Source of the DNA: Silene latifolia
Lineage: Eukaryota; Streptophyta; Magnoliopsida; Caryophyllales; Caryophyllaceae
Direction of reading: 5' to 3'
Length of the DNA: 64,000 nucleotides
NCBI RefSeq assembly: GCF_048544455.1
Contig: NC_133538.1
Location: 162,658-226,657 of the forward strand
In this document: piece after piece, positions 1 to 12,895 of the stretch
Numbering within the stretch: position 1 is the stretch's first letter
How the letters are laid out: each line of letters begins with the position of its first letter
Notes under the pieces: generated by a model
Told to the model about the DNA's origin: nothing
Seen by the model: the letters and a program-made list of their open reading frames with translations, nothing else
Databases searched by the model: none
Translations under genes and position numbers: made by a program

Positions 1-1758
1 AAGTTTATTGTCAAGTGATTGCTCAAACATTTATGTCTACCTCTTAATTGTCATCTACGCGCCGATACGGTTGTTTTGACAGTAATTAGAGTACATTTGG
101 AGTCCGGGCCTAAAACCGTCTTCATTTTCTGATAACCGCTAAAATCCCGAATCAAAATGTTCTCGAATGTTCCGGATATTTCTATTCCATATTTCACAAT
201 CTATTAATCTTTGGTAAAGAATTTCCCGTAATATTCACACAAAATATTAAGGAAAATAAGATTAATCCGTTATTCCATAAATTAAACATCAATCAACTTT
301 AATCAATCTGTTCGTTTTCCTCTTACGAGGGCACTTTCGTTACATTCGAGTCGAGCATCACTAAAACATAAACTTAGTTCATCTCGTTTCGTCAAACATG
401 TAAGTCTAAGGGTGTAAATCTCTCTTTTATTATTGTTATTTACTTTTTGTAATCATCATGTAAGATTTATGTCGAAAGTACTTCTAAAACCGATTTGTAA
501 AACCAGTTTAAAATCCTTTTTACGGATTATCAGGAGACATACGTTGATAAAGGACGCAGCAACTTCTGCGCCTCTTCGTGAGGCTGCCGCAGTTCCTGCT
601 TCCTTTCTTCTTCCTTCGTCCTCTGTTAGTTTCGTCTATTTGTTTTCTTTCATCATTGTTTGCTCTTGTTTCGTTAACATGATAGTTTTGCATATTGTTA
701 ATCACTGTTAGTATATAATTCGTCGTTAAATCCCGACTTAAATCCCTTATAACCAATATATGCGGGTTTTAGTCATTAAAATCAATTCGGGTTGTAGAAA
801 TTCGATTCTTTCATATCGAGTTTCTGGAATTCGATCTTTGGTATATTCCCACCTGTTTGTCCGTCATTAGTTCTTCATTAATTCGATATATCTAACCTAA
901 TTAGTTCAGTCATGTCACTAATCAATCTTTCATTCATGTAATTAATTCGTTTACATTCGTTTCATCCATGTTTTATCGTTTTTATGACTCATTCACATGT
1001 AAATAATGTATTAAATCACTTTCATCCGAGTCGAATATCGTAATCAATCATTAAATTCACCCACGAATACTAACGATTTGCGCCAGGCTTCATACTAGAA
1101 CTCACCTTGAATGACGCAGAATCGCCGCGCTCTTCCAGGTTGATTTTTGTCTCTGAACTTCCGTTCTGCCTTGACCTAGTTTAATTAGTTTACGTATTCA
1201 ATTAATTGTCATTCGTGTTATCGTTAATAATCTGTTCGTTTATTTATTCTTTTTCCCAAATTATCCGTTTTAAAGGTATTTTCGACATAAATCATTAATC
1301 CGTTGTAATTATTGTAATTTTCATTATTGTATTATTGTATTTCTTTTATCGCATTGCTTGTATGTCTTCACATGTAATTAAATCTAAATCCCGACTTTGA
1401 CATTTATTGTATGTTAAATTAATTGTTCACCGACTTAGTCTAATTCTCATATGTTAGGATCAAAACGTTGGATGTTGCATTGCATGCATATAATCGACAA
1501 TATATCGAGTATAGATAATTTCCCTAATCATTATTAGAGGCCGCTATCGAGGCGGGCGGGATTAAGTGTTCTATTAAAAGAGCTTCCTAATACGAACCCT
1601 CACCCCTTACTCCAGATCTCTGTGAACATCCGTGTTCATTGGCATCCACAAGAGTCATTCTAGACATAGAATGCTAAGGGTAACGAGTTCTTGGTGTTCA
1701 TGTCACTACTTTGTGTCTTGACATGACACGAGGTATTCGAACGGTTTCCAATTTTCCA
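1..1758 (+). mobile_element. Tat/Ogre-type Ty3 LTR, 3' part (truncated by window edge)
   Basis: AT-rich sequence without a sustained reading frame that ends ...ATTTTCCA and is followed at once by the leader motif TTGGTGGCGACTC, the usual primer-binding-site neighbourhood of Tat-lineage Ty3/gypsy elements. Its last 230 bp align by eye with the last part of the LTR at 51985-54252 (reverse strand): both contain a block beginning AGAGGCCGCTA and a block beginning AGTCATTCTAGA, in the same order and spacing. The LTR start lies left of the window. The scattered short ORFs inside are not credible genes. Confidence 0.75.
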
Positions 1759-1830
1759 AAATAAATTGGTGGCGACTCTACAAATGCAAACGCTTGTTTC
1801 CCAAGCGCCCCCGTGGCCCACGTCCACAAC
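1759..1830 (+). mobile_element. Primer-binding site and leader of the Tat element
   Basis: The segment holds TTGGTGGCGACTC (PBS area) followed by a GC-richer leader with GTGGCCCACGTCCACAA. The same leader word, slightly changed, is present beside the second Tat LTR at 51810-51830. The element is truncated just after this point; no gag follows. Confidence 0.6.
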
Positions 1831-2380
1831 ACCTCCCCTCTCAAATCAATCTGAATACCAACTCTTTCAACCACCATCAAATGGATGTCTCTTATACTCT
1901 TCAAATTGCTCAAAATACTTCATTTTCAATACCCAAAGACCCCACCCCTTCACATTTAATTCACTTATGTTGCAAAGGTCTATGTGAAACAAAGAACCAA
2001 ATAACTACATGTTCTACATATGCATCAAGAGATGATTGGAAAGTTGGTTGGAAAATTGGAGAAAGGAAGAAAAAAAAAAAAAAAAAAAAGGAAGGCAATA
2101 TGCGAAATGTCAAAGTGATTATTGGAAACGAGATAGATGAAATTGAAAAATGCGACGGTTTTGAGAAAAGAAGTAAAACAAAAATTTGGAAGAAATTGAA
2201 AGGAAGTCACAGTGTATGCCACTGTTGCTATGCTCAAAGGTCAAGATCAATTTTTGTCAAGAATTTTCATGAAATGAGAGCAACATATAAGAAGTTGATG
2301 ATCCCTCATCACATGTTGTGTACTAAGGAAAATATAAGAAGTTGATGTTCCTTCATCACATGTTGAGAACTTATTTGGTG
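1831..2380. other. Unassigned low-complexity stretch
   Basis: No gene recognised. It contains a run of about 20 A at 2070-2089 and an imperfect tandem duplication of about 48 bp (2282-2318 and 2330-2366, sharing ATAAGAAGTTGATG and CATCACATGTTG). The 183-codon frame that crosses it is lysine-rich because of the poly-A run and has no recognisable motif. Confidence 0.4.
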
Positions 2381-2988
2381 CATACCTTGGTGGTTTCAAT
2401 ATACAAAGTCCAATGCAACAGTAGAGATGACTGTGACTCAGACCTTCATTGTCAAACCTCAACCATTTTTCAATCCTCTTCATTATCCTCAAAAACGATG
2501 ACAAAACTTCCGCACCCTAAATTTGCCCATAATCAAACTTGTCTTTTGCCTTACACCTTTTGTCCCTCTCTCATTATCATTCGGTGGTGTACTAATTAAA
2601 CTATGGTTTAGCCTTGTTGAACTTTGTGTTTGAACTCATGTTTAAACCTTTGCTTTATGTTGACCTTGTTATTATGATGCAACCATGGTTGTCCTTCATG
2701 TGACGTCTCATGCATAATTATTCTGTGTCCGAGGATAGCCTCTTACCTTTTTGATGATGTCAAGAGGGGGAAAAGGGAAAATTCATGTTCTTTCTACTTG
2801 CTTATTGATTAAACTCTTGCTATGTGGTGGACTATATATGTTAGTAATCTTGTTCTAGGCTTTGTGTGTTTCTTAAGTCTATATTGCTCTTATTTCTACC
2901 CTCATGGTTTATCTTGGACTGACCACTTAAGGGGGAACTCAATGAGAACATTAATTTTATGGGGCTTGTCATCATCAAAGGGGGAATT
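2381..2988 (+). mobile_element. 3' internal end of a SIRE-type Ty1/copia element
   Basis: The segment has the signature of the end of a SIRE/Maximus internal region: TTTTTGATGATGTCAAGAGG with a GGGGAAAAGGG run near 2760, and CATCATCAAAGGGGGAATT immediately before an LTR start, which is the polypurine tract (2976-2988). No pol domain remains, so the 5' part of the element is missing. Confidence 0.6.
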
Positions 2989-4763
2989 TGTTAGGACATA
3001 TTTGTTGATGATGGCATGCCCAATTTAATCGTGTTTCTAAGTGTACCTTTTTAGGCTTAATGCACAACTCAAGCTTGGATTAAGATGTGTTGAATTGTTG
3101 ATCACCCCAAAGATTTAGAGTCAATTGTGTCATCTAATGTACAAGTTAGGGAGTAGAGTATTTAAACGCAACAACAACAGTCAAGACTACTGTTACTCTT
3201 GCAAGTAACAATAGCCTGGACTGTCACCTTGGTCCGTAACACTTGAAACTCGGTTTCATTTTTCAAAAATCCTTTTTATCACTTTAAATGGCTTGGATTT
3301 AAATGATAACTTTCAAATATCCTTTTTAAGAGTTGGGTCTCTAGAAAAAAGGTTTAGCTAATTATCAATTCAAATTGTTTCCTTCTTTGTGCAAAATTGT
3401 ATCCTTGGTTTTTTATAAAACAAAGTTTGCTTTATGCCATTTTTGTCTAAACTTGTCATGTGGTGACTTGTTTTCCACTCTTTGTTTTCTGAAAAACCAA
3501 AGGCTTATTTTGGATAAATTACAAACCTTCTTTTCTTCTTTTGCTTTTTAAAAGAGTGCTCTCTTTTGTGCAAGTTTGGGGAAGAGTTAGTCTTCATCAC
3601 ATGTGAAGACTTTTGACTCACAAACCCTAGCTTGCCTCCTCTTGTGTGCTCCCTCTATAAAAGGAACCCTTCTCCTCACTTTGAAAGCAAGACTTTTCTA
3701 GAGAAATTAAAGTGTTTTTGCAAAATCAGTTTTTAAGAACTCGAAATTTTCTTTGCAAAAAATCTTCTAAGTCTTCAAGTGTGTCAGTCGAAATCAAATC
3801 ACTTCATTTCACAAGTGTTGTACCCTCTCATCTAGAAATCGTTTGTACCAATAAGTTGTCCTTCTCAATTCTTTTTAAGAATCAGTCTAAGGAAACTTGG
3901 TTTGTAAACATTCTAGTTAGAGTGTAGAGTTTGCAAAATTGTTTTCAAGTTTTCAAATCGTTTTGATATTTTGAAAAGCTTTCAAAGTCTTCAAGTGTTA
4001 CAGTCATAACAACTGTTGCTTTAAATATTAAACTCTCTCACTTATGAACCGTTTGATCTTGTAAGTTGTCCATATCAATTCTTGTTAAAGAATCAGTCCG
4101 TGGAAACTTGATCCTTGTAAACGTTCTAAGTTAGAGTGTAGAGTTTTTGGACGGAGTAGTCCTTTAACTCTTGTGGCAACCGGAGTAGGTTGTGAGTTGT
4201 TGAGTTCTAGGATGGAGTAGTCCATTAACTCTTGTGGCAGCCGGAGTAGATTGTGAGTTGTTGAGTTCTAGGACGGAGTAGTCCTTGAACTTATGTGGCA
4301 ACCGGAGTAGGTTGCGAGTTCTTTTTATTGTACGGGTTTTTAGTAGTCGGACTAGATCACTAAATCAATCAATAAAAAGTAGATTGGACGTAGGCACTTG
4401 AGTTCTTGCCGAACCAATTCAAAAATCTCTTGTTTGATCTCCGTTTACTTTTATTCCGCTGCACTTGTTTTTGTTAAGTTTTATTATTTGCTTTACTCTT
4501 GAGTAACAGTTCTATATACTGTCACATTCGGTCTGTAGCTTGTACTTCATTTTCTAAGACGAATAGCAACAGTCAGGACCATTGTTATCTTCAGGCTTCA
4601 GCAAGTATTCATATTTCAATACTCGTTTAATTCTTCAATTTAATCGATGTATTCACTTATCTTCTACATTGTCAAACAACTTACTTTAATTCAATAAAGT
4701 TTAAGCTGAAATTTTTAAATAGTACCTAATTCACCCCCTCCCCCTCTTAGGTACTTGAATCCA
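2989..4763 (+). mobile_element. 3' LTR of the SIRE-type copia element
   Basis: It starts TGTTAGGACATA directly after the polypurine tract. It contains a promoter-like region (CCCTCTATAAAAGGAACCC near 3650) and, near its end, the C-rich ATTCACCCCCTCCCCCTCTT typical of SIRE LTR ends. The exact 3' boundary is uncertain: CA ends occur at 4733 and 4763, and an unrelated reading frame starts at 4774. Confidence 0.65.
4141..4325 (+). repeat. 61-bp tandem repeat, three copies, in the SIRE LTR
   Basis: The word GGA(C/T)GGAGTAGTCC begins at 4149, 4210 and 4271, a period of 61 bp. Each unit carries a GGAGTAG half-site and a GTGGCA(A/G)CCGGAGTAG word. The array lies downstream of the TATA-like box of the LTR, so it would be in the transcribed leader. 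Confidence 0.75.
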
Positions 4764-4773
4764 TAAACTCTTC

Positions 4774-5459
4774 AACCCCGTCCCGAGGCTCAACGGTATA
4801 CCATCCCTAGTAGTCTTACCTTTGACCTAGATGATGTTACCGAGGAACGGGAGGCACCTTCGTTACCTCCCTCACCTCATACTCCCGTCAAGAAAGCTCC
4901 CACATATTTTCCCCACTCCATGCCTACAACTATGATGCCCCCGCTATATGCCCGGAACTTTGGCCAAGGCCCACCCACCTGTGGCTCCAACTATCCCTTG
5001 TCGTACCTCATATACCGAGTGAACACCGACCTTGTGTTGAGAGACATGCACGAGGCGGCTTATAATCAAGGAGTATGACCCGCCCACCGCCCTAGCTTTT
5101 GGTCCGGACCCGGAGACACCTCCGGAGTCTTCAAGGCCTATAGTATCCAACCGACGGATTGGGAGTACCACCTTCATTTCGGTGTAGGGCACTTGCGTGA
5201 TCCGTTTATGGGTGATGTCGGGATTTATTATGGCAATACCTACCAAGGAGGTGGAAGTGAGACGGGAACATCCGCGACGACGGAGGCCATAGACCGTGAT
5301 GAGGTATGGGAGGAGGTGGCTCGTAGGGCACCAGGAGAAGAGGAGGAGAATGAAGAAGAGGAGGAGCAAGCACAAGGAGGAAGCAAGACGGTGAACAGTC
5401 GTTCCGGGTGGGCAAGATGGCTGTCAAGCATTGGCAAGAAGAGGAAGCTCTCCGCGTAG
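4774..5459 (+). pseudogene. Unidentified ORF remnant, probably retrotransposon-derived
   Basis: One frame stays open for about 228 codons with a single internal stop (TGA at 5076-5078, within a context where Trp would fit). The predicted product has a Pro-rich N-terminal part, a middle rich in Tyr, Trp and Gly (GVGHLRDPFMGDVGIYYGN) and a highly acidic Glu run before a basic end (GKKRKLSA). It starts next to the SIRE LTR and is followed by the 3' region of a Ty3 element, so it may be an extra ORF of that element. I do not recognise the family. The 143-codon and 100-codon frames on the other strand are shadows. Confidence 0.4.
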
Positions 5460-6673
5460 TGGCGGTTTTATGATTCAGGCTCTTTAGGCCTTTTATTTAT
5501 CGTTTAAAACTTTGAACAATTTAATTCTAGTGATGTAAGCCGGCCATAAGGCCAATGCTAGTGGACCTTGTATGCTAGAATGGTGCGGTAATCACCATTT
5601 GGACTCCATTGCATATATGTTCGATCATAGGGGAACTTGGAGGCCATTAATGGCCGAAAATCTAGACTACCCAGTACCACTCGGTCGAGTACCCTTTTTA
5701 CTTGACCGACTGGTGGTCCACTCGACCGAGTGACAGCTCCATCCGATCGAGTAAACCGAAAGACAGGCCTGAAAACCTCCTGTAAAGACCCCCACTCGAC
5801 CGGGTGGAATTTCCACTCAACCGAGTGACTTTGACTCGACCGAGTAACTGCTGAATTCAACCGAGCACAATGGAATTTGACCCTTTCTAGGAATTTTAAA
5901 CCACCTAAGCTGCCTTTGGCCGTTATTTTGAACTATGCCGACCTACTAAGAGTCGAACGACCATAGAAACTCCACACGATGGACTTTTATGAATTGTTTA
6001 CATTTGATCTTCGCATTTATTTGAGGGGTATATGAGAATAGTCAAACTAAAAATGATTATATGATGGCATAAAGTACATGAAAACGTGTATGCATTCCGT
6101 AAAAGTAGTGGAAAAGTAAACAATAGTAGTAAGTACACATCATGTGACGAGTTTGTAACACTAGTATGTGTTGTAGCGGTTCAATATGATATGTTGAATA
6201 TTAAGAGTGGTTGAGCCTAGTCATGAAGAGTACTCATATACATGTATATACATATAGTAATCATGCACATAAAAACTCCATCAACAGATATCGACCTTGG
6301 CCACGCATAACATATAGATATAGTAAAATAAGCCGTGACCCTTTGGAGAACACGACATTTGACAATAATGGTATATTACCGGGGGAGTGCCATATGAGAC
6401 TTATAGCGAACTTCGGGACGAAGTTCTCTCTTAGGGGGAGTGAATGTAAGAACTCGGAAAATTTAGACAAGAAAGAGCGCAATACGTGGGAAAGTAATGA
6501 GAGTGAACAAGAAACTTAGGATAGATAGGATATACGTAGATAACAACAAGAGTGATGATGACAAAAGAACACACGAGAATCGAGAATGAGGCTTGAGAGT
6601 AGAGCGAGGAATATTTGGGAAAGTGAGTGAGTGGCGAACTTCGGGGACGAAGTTCATTTTCAAGAGGGAAGAT
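5460..6673 (+). mobile_element. 3' internal region of a chromovirus-like Ty3 element
   Basis: Non-coding DNA that leads into an LTR at 6674. It contains eight palindromic boxes of the ACTCGACCGAGT type in two clusters (5679-5752 and 5794-5866), each spaced 19-21 bp. The LTR-proximal motif CGAACTTCGGGGACGAAGTT with a purine tract occurs just before the LTR (6631-6673), as in Tekay/Del elements. A second copy of that junction is at 6408-6450. Confidence 0.6.
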
Positions 6674-8227
6674 TGTAATACCCGGATAATTTGGGACCCA
6701 AAAAGGACCTTGAGACACGTGAGGGAACCCACATGTACTCGGAAGTAAAGGATGACCCCTCCTACGAGACCAAGTAAGACCTAAACTAGACCTAGTGGAC
6801 CTCCAGTGGACCGAGTAGAACTCTAGATGGACCAAGTGAGTTGGCACTTGGTCGAGTAAGGGCATACTCGACCGAGTGAGTGTCACTCGGTCGAGTGAAC
6901 CGGTCACTTGGTCGAATGGTGCTGAGCTATACCCAAGAAAGGATATTTCAGGATTTCATATTATCTAAACCCTATCCCCTTCATTCTTCTTCTTCTTCCT
7001 TCTTAAACTAAAACACTCTCCCCTCTCTCTAAAATGTTCTCTATGCCTTTCCCTTGGCCTTCAAGCTTAGATTAATGGTGGAACACCTCTCCTAATTCCC
7101 GATCTACCTTTGTAAGTCAAAATCTCACCTTTTCCTCTTTGTCTTATGAGTAAATTCGAGTTAGGGTTTACGAAGAGAAGTTAATTAGTATTTAGTTATG
7201 TAAAATGAGTAACTAGTGACTAATAATAAGGGATTTTATGTTATATTATAGTATAAAATGGTTTATGAAAGTTATTACATGATTTATGTAGGATGAGACG
7301 ATTTTAGTGATGGAAACTTGGTGATTTCGATTAACTTGTGGATTATGCTAAAAGGTAGGTTATCCTACTCGGTTTCAATATTGTGTAGGCATATTTGGGT
7401 GTCTTTCCTCACTAGTGCATTCATGAGTCGGTTAGTATGTATGTGGGATTGAATTTAGGAATTTGGTCATATGTTAAATGTTTTTCTTCCATTTGTCATG
7501 TATGGTTGTGATTGTGTTGTGTTGGAGGTCTTTGGTGGTGATGATTGTTGAGGAGACGCAAGACGGTTGGGAAACCGTCTTGCGCTTAGTCGCCCTTGGA
7601 GCTTCCCACTCCAAGGGGGATGTGCACATTAATAACTTGAGTCACAAAGGGACTCGTGTGGTTAAGGCATGACGTCTGGCAGGGGATTCGGTTGGCATTC
7701 GGACCCGGTACGTCTGGGCGTGTCCCGGTACCTTTGTGTGAGGTGTGGTGTCGTGGGCGTGTCCCTGGCACCGGTTAATGTGGGTACGTTTGAGCGTGTC
7801 CCGGTACCAGTATGGTGATTTCATAGTCGAGTCTCATTCATATAATTATGCCACGTCTACATTTATCGAGTCATGTCTTGTGTTTGTGTATTGAAACTGA
7901 TGTTTGTTGTATTCGTGTAAATGTCACCTATTTTCGAGGTGGCCTGTGTCAATCCATTTGATATTTCCGATCATATGAGGAGCAGTTGTCTACAGGTTTG
8001 CTTTGGTAGCATGCGGGAGAAGGGACGAGCCGTGATGACATTCGGGTCAAGCATAGTTGATTAGATTAGTTTAGTAGTCATGAGTTGTATTATTCATTTA
8101 TGTCCATGTAATCCATTAAATTATTTATGCTAATTGTTTCTCAATTGCGACTCCGATTTCACTGCCTCGGGAAACCGAGAAGATAACATCTTCCAATTAC
8201 CTTGGCGGGTAAGAAGGGGGTGTTACA
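6674..8227 (+). mobile_element. Ty3/gypsy (Tekay/Del-like) LTR
   Basis: The LTR is 1554 bp, begins TGTAATACCC and ends GGGTGTTACA, so the ends are TG...CA and nearly inverted. A purine tract precedes it directly. Four ACTYGRYCGART boxes at 6846, 6866, 6885 and 6906 sit in the first 250 bp, likely upstream of the promoter. Several GTACC / GGCGTGTCCC words repeat near 7690-7810. The short frames inside are not genes. Confidence 0.75.
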
Positions 8228-9286
8228 GTAAGTCTTGTTTACAACCGTTGTAAGTTACAACGAAGGGGTGGAAAGCACTATCACCCCTAAAAAAGTTTTA
8301 GGTTTGGATGAATTTATACCTCCATTGTAAATTATTTTTGTTTACAACGGTTTTAAACAAGAATTTGTGTTTACAAAATGATCTTTTTTGACAAGAATTG
8401 AATTATCTTATATCTTATATAAAAAAAGAATAAGGGATTTTGGTATTTTGACACTACTTGTGCCCGTTGACTTTTGTTGTATTTACGGTCAAAGCCATAA
8501 GATGTTTTATGGCTTCTTCCTTATCTTTACATGCGAGTCTTTCTTTCATCACTATCTTCTACCCTTTGATTCTATCTTTATTTACGGTCAGTACCATTTT
8601 AGGTTATTTTCCATCTTTTTTTTTTTGACCGACTTCCACCCAACAAACTGCTCATCCGTCTTTTACAGTTTTACCCAGAAAATTCTCATACGCTGCACTA
8701 CCGTTATGCACATATTTTTCTTATCACTTGTGTATAAATGAATGTAACACAAAACTAATTTTCCACTATTCAAACACACATTTAATCCAAAAAAATTATT
8801 CTAGATAAACTGGGACTGTAACTAAGCTACATCCTTGAAATTAATTTACACTGCTTTCCTGTGTTTGGTTCGTTACGAATCTTCGATTGGTTAGCCAACA
8901 ACCGATGACTTCCTATATTAGTTTGCTTCCGTCTTGCAACTCTTGATCGACGCGAGAAGCAATCTTCACTCATGCCTCACTCTATTCTTAATTTGGTGGG
9001 AACTATCAGATTTCCAATTTAAATTTTCTTGGATTGAATGTTTTATTTCCAATTTGAATTTGTTGTTTTGAATGATCGCTGACGTATAGTGTTTGTGGAG
9101 CAGTGGTTAAGTACAAGACTTTTTCATTTTGATAATGTTAACAGATAAGTACTAAGTAGAGTTGGTTTTAGAATTTAAATTTCATTAGTTCTTTATTTTT
9201 ACGCATAAATTTAGAACAATTCGATTATCCAAAAACATGATTTGGATCATCGAAAAGAAACGGACTCTCGGTTGTCGTAAGATTTA
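8228..9286. other. Intergenic, no gene seen
   Basis: AT-rich DNA. The first 150 bp contain inverted words TTTACAACCGTTGTAA / TTTACAACGGTTTTAA and may be a small MITE remnant. The 117-codon frame at 8388-8741 is Phe-rich and without motifs, so I do not call it a gene. Confidence 0.4.
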
Positions 9287-9739
9287 GGAGTTGTTTAATT
9301 GACTCTTTTGGAACAGAATGAAATGAAAATGGATTTGACTCATTCTAATGTTTGGTTATGGAATGGAGTTAAATACCCCATGATATCTAACTTCACTCTA
9401 ACCCCTTATAATCGCATCGGTACGGATTCTCTCCATTTTCTTAAAGAAATGAACCTCCATTTCTTATAAACGTTTCGGGTTAAATCTTATGACGCTCTAA
9501 TAGTTGTAATCATCTTATAAAAGTTTTAGTAAATGAACACGGAAAATATATTAAAAATGGGTGTATTAAAGAGAAAATGGAGAGATACACATTTACCCTA
9601 AGTTTCAAACTTTATTTCTTCCCTTTACAAGTTTAGATTAAACCAAATAACTTGAAGTAAGAATGAATTTGGAACACCATATCTCTATGATAACATACTC
9701 CATTTTACTCTATTCCATTATCGGGAAACAAACGACCCC
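9287..9739. mobile_element. PIF/Harbinger-type (Tourist-like) MITE
   Basis: A 453-bp element flanked by TTA on both sides (9284-9286 and 9740-9742). The ends are imperfect inverted repeats: GGAGTTGTTTAATTG... on the left, and GGGGTCGTTTGTTTCCC reading in from the right on the opposite strand, followed on both sides by GGAA(C/T)AGA-type words. It has no coding capacity and would be moved in trans by a Harbinger transposase. Confidence 0.7.
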
Positions 9740-12700
9740 TTAAGAGTGTGAACATCAAAGATGCAAAGAGAGATGGATTATAACAATTGGATCTTTGCTT
9801 TCGCTTCTTTTCTAGAACGGGAGAAAAAAAAGACTTTGAGAGAAATCGATGGGAAACAAAAACATAGTAAGTGACAAATTTCTTAAACAATGATGTTGTA
9901 GAAGGTCAGCTTAAAAACGTTTTGAACATGTAGTAATTTTTATAGATGCTAATTCTTAAATAATACGGAATATATGTGTAAATGTTATGGGTAAGTTTCT
10001 CGTAAAACAAATTTGTGATAAAATATTTTAAATCAATAATAAAACACTGTGATGCACTTAGTGAAGGTTTTTTTTTTTTTTTGAAACATAGTGAATTGGC
10101 AGTTTACAATAACTTTTATGTAAAACAGTTTTATAGAAGAATTAATGTGGTCATCATTTCATAATGCAAAGCAAAGTTAGATACCCCCACTGGATCAAGG
10201 CCCCGTTATTTTGGACTGACATTAAAACGAGCACTAGAACAACACACATTTCAAATATGCTAATATGATTTATACTCGATATATAGCTATTTATATACTC
10301 CGTATCTTTTAATGTTAATGACACTTCTCTTTATTTTTTGTAGAATTGATAAACTTGGTGATTATAGAGTATAATATAAGGTCGTTTTAATTGCACTGCC
10401 ATGCATGGCAACCCTTTGTAGGCCCTGCCCTTTTGGCTGATGTGTTAGATAGTTTTCAAAACAGTTGAGACGTTATCAATTTTGAGCGACAATGCTAATG
10501 GGTGATATACTTCACACATGACAGTTGTGTAAATAGAAGCATATATAAGTATAGTTCAAAATATGCAACACATGGACTTTGTATATTATTAATACTGCTT
10601 GAATAAAACATGCGTTCATTTTACATGACGCCTCAAATCGGTTTACAGTTTCGCAAAAAATCAAATGTTGGATGCCGCGTGCGAAGCCGCGGCCCATTTC
10701 AATTACTATATAAACAAAAAAAACGGTGAAGTGGTGAAGTGTGGCGTTGGAGACCTCGTATATTAGAGTATAAACTCCATAATACTCCTACGGCTCTGTA
10801 GTATTTATATGCAATTACATTTTTTTATATACTCTAACAACGTAAAATGAAATGTGAAGAACATACGGCAAGGGAGTACCTTTCATGCCCCCCACACTAC
10901 ATAGAATTGAAGTTAGAAGATGAAAATGGACATAAGTTTGTTTTAGCGTAACTTTATAACACAACAAAATATTTATGCATTAATGGTTTAAATAAAACTT
11001 TGGGGGTAAATTTACACAATTGTAGGTGGAAAATTATTGTGGTCGTTAGTATAGGCACGGAATAAGTAAATTAATTTGAATGCGACCACACATGAATTAA
11101 GTACGCTGTTCTATTTTGAGCAAATTTCTTCTTTATTTAATCGATCATTTTGTGCATGGCTTGGCCGTAACGAGTGAATATTTTCATTTATAGCTTATTG
11201 ATTGATCATGTGCCTCATAACTCATCGATTACTCTGTATAACTTATCGATTGTTCATGAACAATAATTTTCACTTCCAATGGATGATGATGTCAACATTT
11301 TCTTGCACAAGCATTGGTGGTCCATAAAACGTTTAATTAGGTTATCGGAGTTGGGTATCGACAACTTGGAAAATCCCTAGTTAGACAGAATTAAACAATT
11401 TTTTTGGGGTCTGGAGGGGGAACTACCTTTCGAGACCCCATTCTCACCTAAACCCGATAAAAATGAGTAATAATAAGTTTAACTAGTCCAAGTTCAAGCA
11501 CATTTCCATACAATAATCACAATTAGAAGAAAAAAAAATAAAAATACATATCTCGTAATTGAATTTCAAATTAAAGTTCGTTGTTTCTAGTTAATTTTGA
11601 CGCGTGGAACATGGTCTCCCAAGTTACATTGGGCGTCTATGTGCACAAGCTTATATGGAGTATATTTTTATAACATCAAAACTACATACTTATTTCAAAA
11701 AAAAAAAAAAACTTTATTTTTATTTAGAATAATGGAAATATTAATTTAGACGCATAAAGTCGTATGTAATTAAGCCATACATAAATAATAGTACAAATAG
11801 CAAGTAGTGCGATCTAAAAAGCAGTTATCTATTGATGTCCAATTAATTCCTCTATACTATACACCATATTATAGCTATTGACGTGTTTAAGCTCTACTAC
11901 ACCCAAAAGTTTGCTGATGATATAGTCAGTCATATAGCCTATGCCCTATCGACATATTGAGAGCGTAGCTAGACATGAAATTTTGGGTGACAATTTCTTC
12001 TTATGATTTAATATCTTTACTAAAACCCAATTTTTAGAGATTTTCAAATAGAAAAAGACAATAATTTTAACAATTTTTTGGGATGTTAGGTAACGAGTGC
12101 TACCTCTTACTACATAGCACCTCGGGCACGTGTTGTTCATGTTCCAGCTTTGGCCACAACTCTCTTCTGTTTGTACTAGTAGAGTTGGCCCATTTTTTAG
12201 TTTAGTAGGACTACGAACCATTCTAGTACAGTTTAAAGTCCAAATGCTATAGACTGATCATGCCCTACAAAGCTTCCCTATACTATAATTTCTACTCTAA
12301 ATTTTTTTGGCCTAGACAGTTTTATAATAAGATAATTATAACAAAAGTATTTGTATAAGGCGGTTTTATACAGCAAATTTATCATAAAATGAGATATTTT
12401 AGTAACCACTTTTATCTACTAATAAAGTTTTGTTTGAATCTGTTTTACACTCAAAGGAGGAGAGAAAATGGAATAAGGAGGATGATCCTCCTCCTTTGAA
12501 TGTAAGAAGGACGTCTTCGCGGAGAACACAAATATTTTCCGCCTATTATATACCCTTATGACCTTATGCCACTCCATGTCTCCGCATATTAATAATATTA
12601 TTGTACTACCTCTATCATCCGTCAATAATTATTTATTGTAATTTATTTGTAAAGAAAATTTCAAAACATAGATACCATTCTAAAACAAAGGAAACATAAA

Positions 12701-12797
12701 ACAATGATAATCGATAACGTCATCTCATTTTCTATTGCCGTTGTCGACCCTAGGTGTTTTAACGGGTTTGATCTCCCATCTAGCTATTTCGTGCCAA
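9740..12797. other. Intergenic region upstream of the alcohol oxidase gene
   Basis: AT-rich DNA with no supported gene. It has A/T homopolymers (for example 10070-10083 and 11697-11713) and a GC-rich dyad GCCGCG/CGCGGC at 10672-10691. The 91-codon frame at 11946-12221 has no motif and weak composition. Confidence 0.4.
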
Positions 12798-12805
12798 TAT
12801 AAATA
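12798..12805 (+). promoter_or_regulatory. TATA box of the fatty alcohol oxidase gene
   Basis: TATAAATA lies 91 bp upstream of the initiating ATG (12896). It is in the usual position for a plant TATA box if transcription starts near 12830. The A-rich leader contains CAACAAACAACACTTG-type sequence. Confidence 0.65.
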
Positions 12806-12895
12806 AGGCAACAAACCCATACAACTTTCGCCATGCACTCAACAAACAACACTTGAACACTTGAAATTAAAACAGAGAAATCAAAAACAAAAACA

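Noticed and set aside
1794-2345. 183-codon frame as a gene
   Set aside because: Crosses the Tat leader and a poly-A run; Lys run is translated homopolymer and there is no motif.
5206-5860. Minus-strand frames opposite the unidentified ORF and across the palindromic boxes
   Set aside because: Shadow frames of Glu codons (Ser/Pro-rich) and of the repeated boxes.
10672-10691. GC-rich dyad as a Helitron end
   Set aside because: No CTRR sequence at the required distance on either strand.
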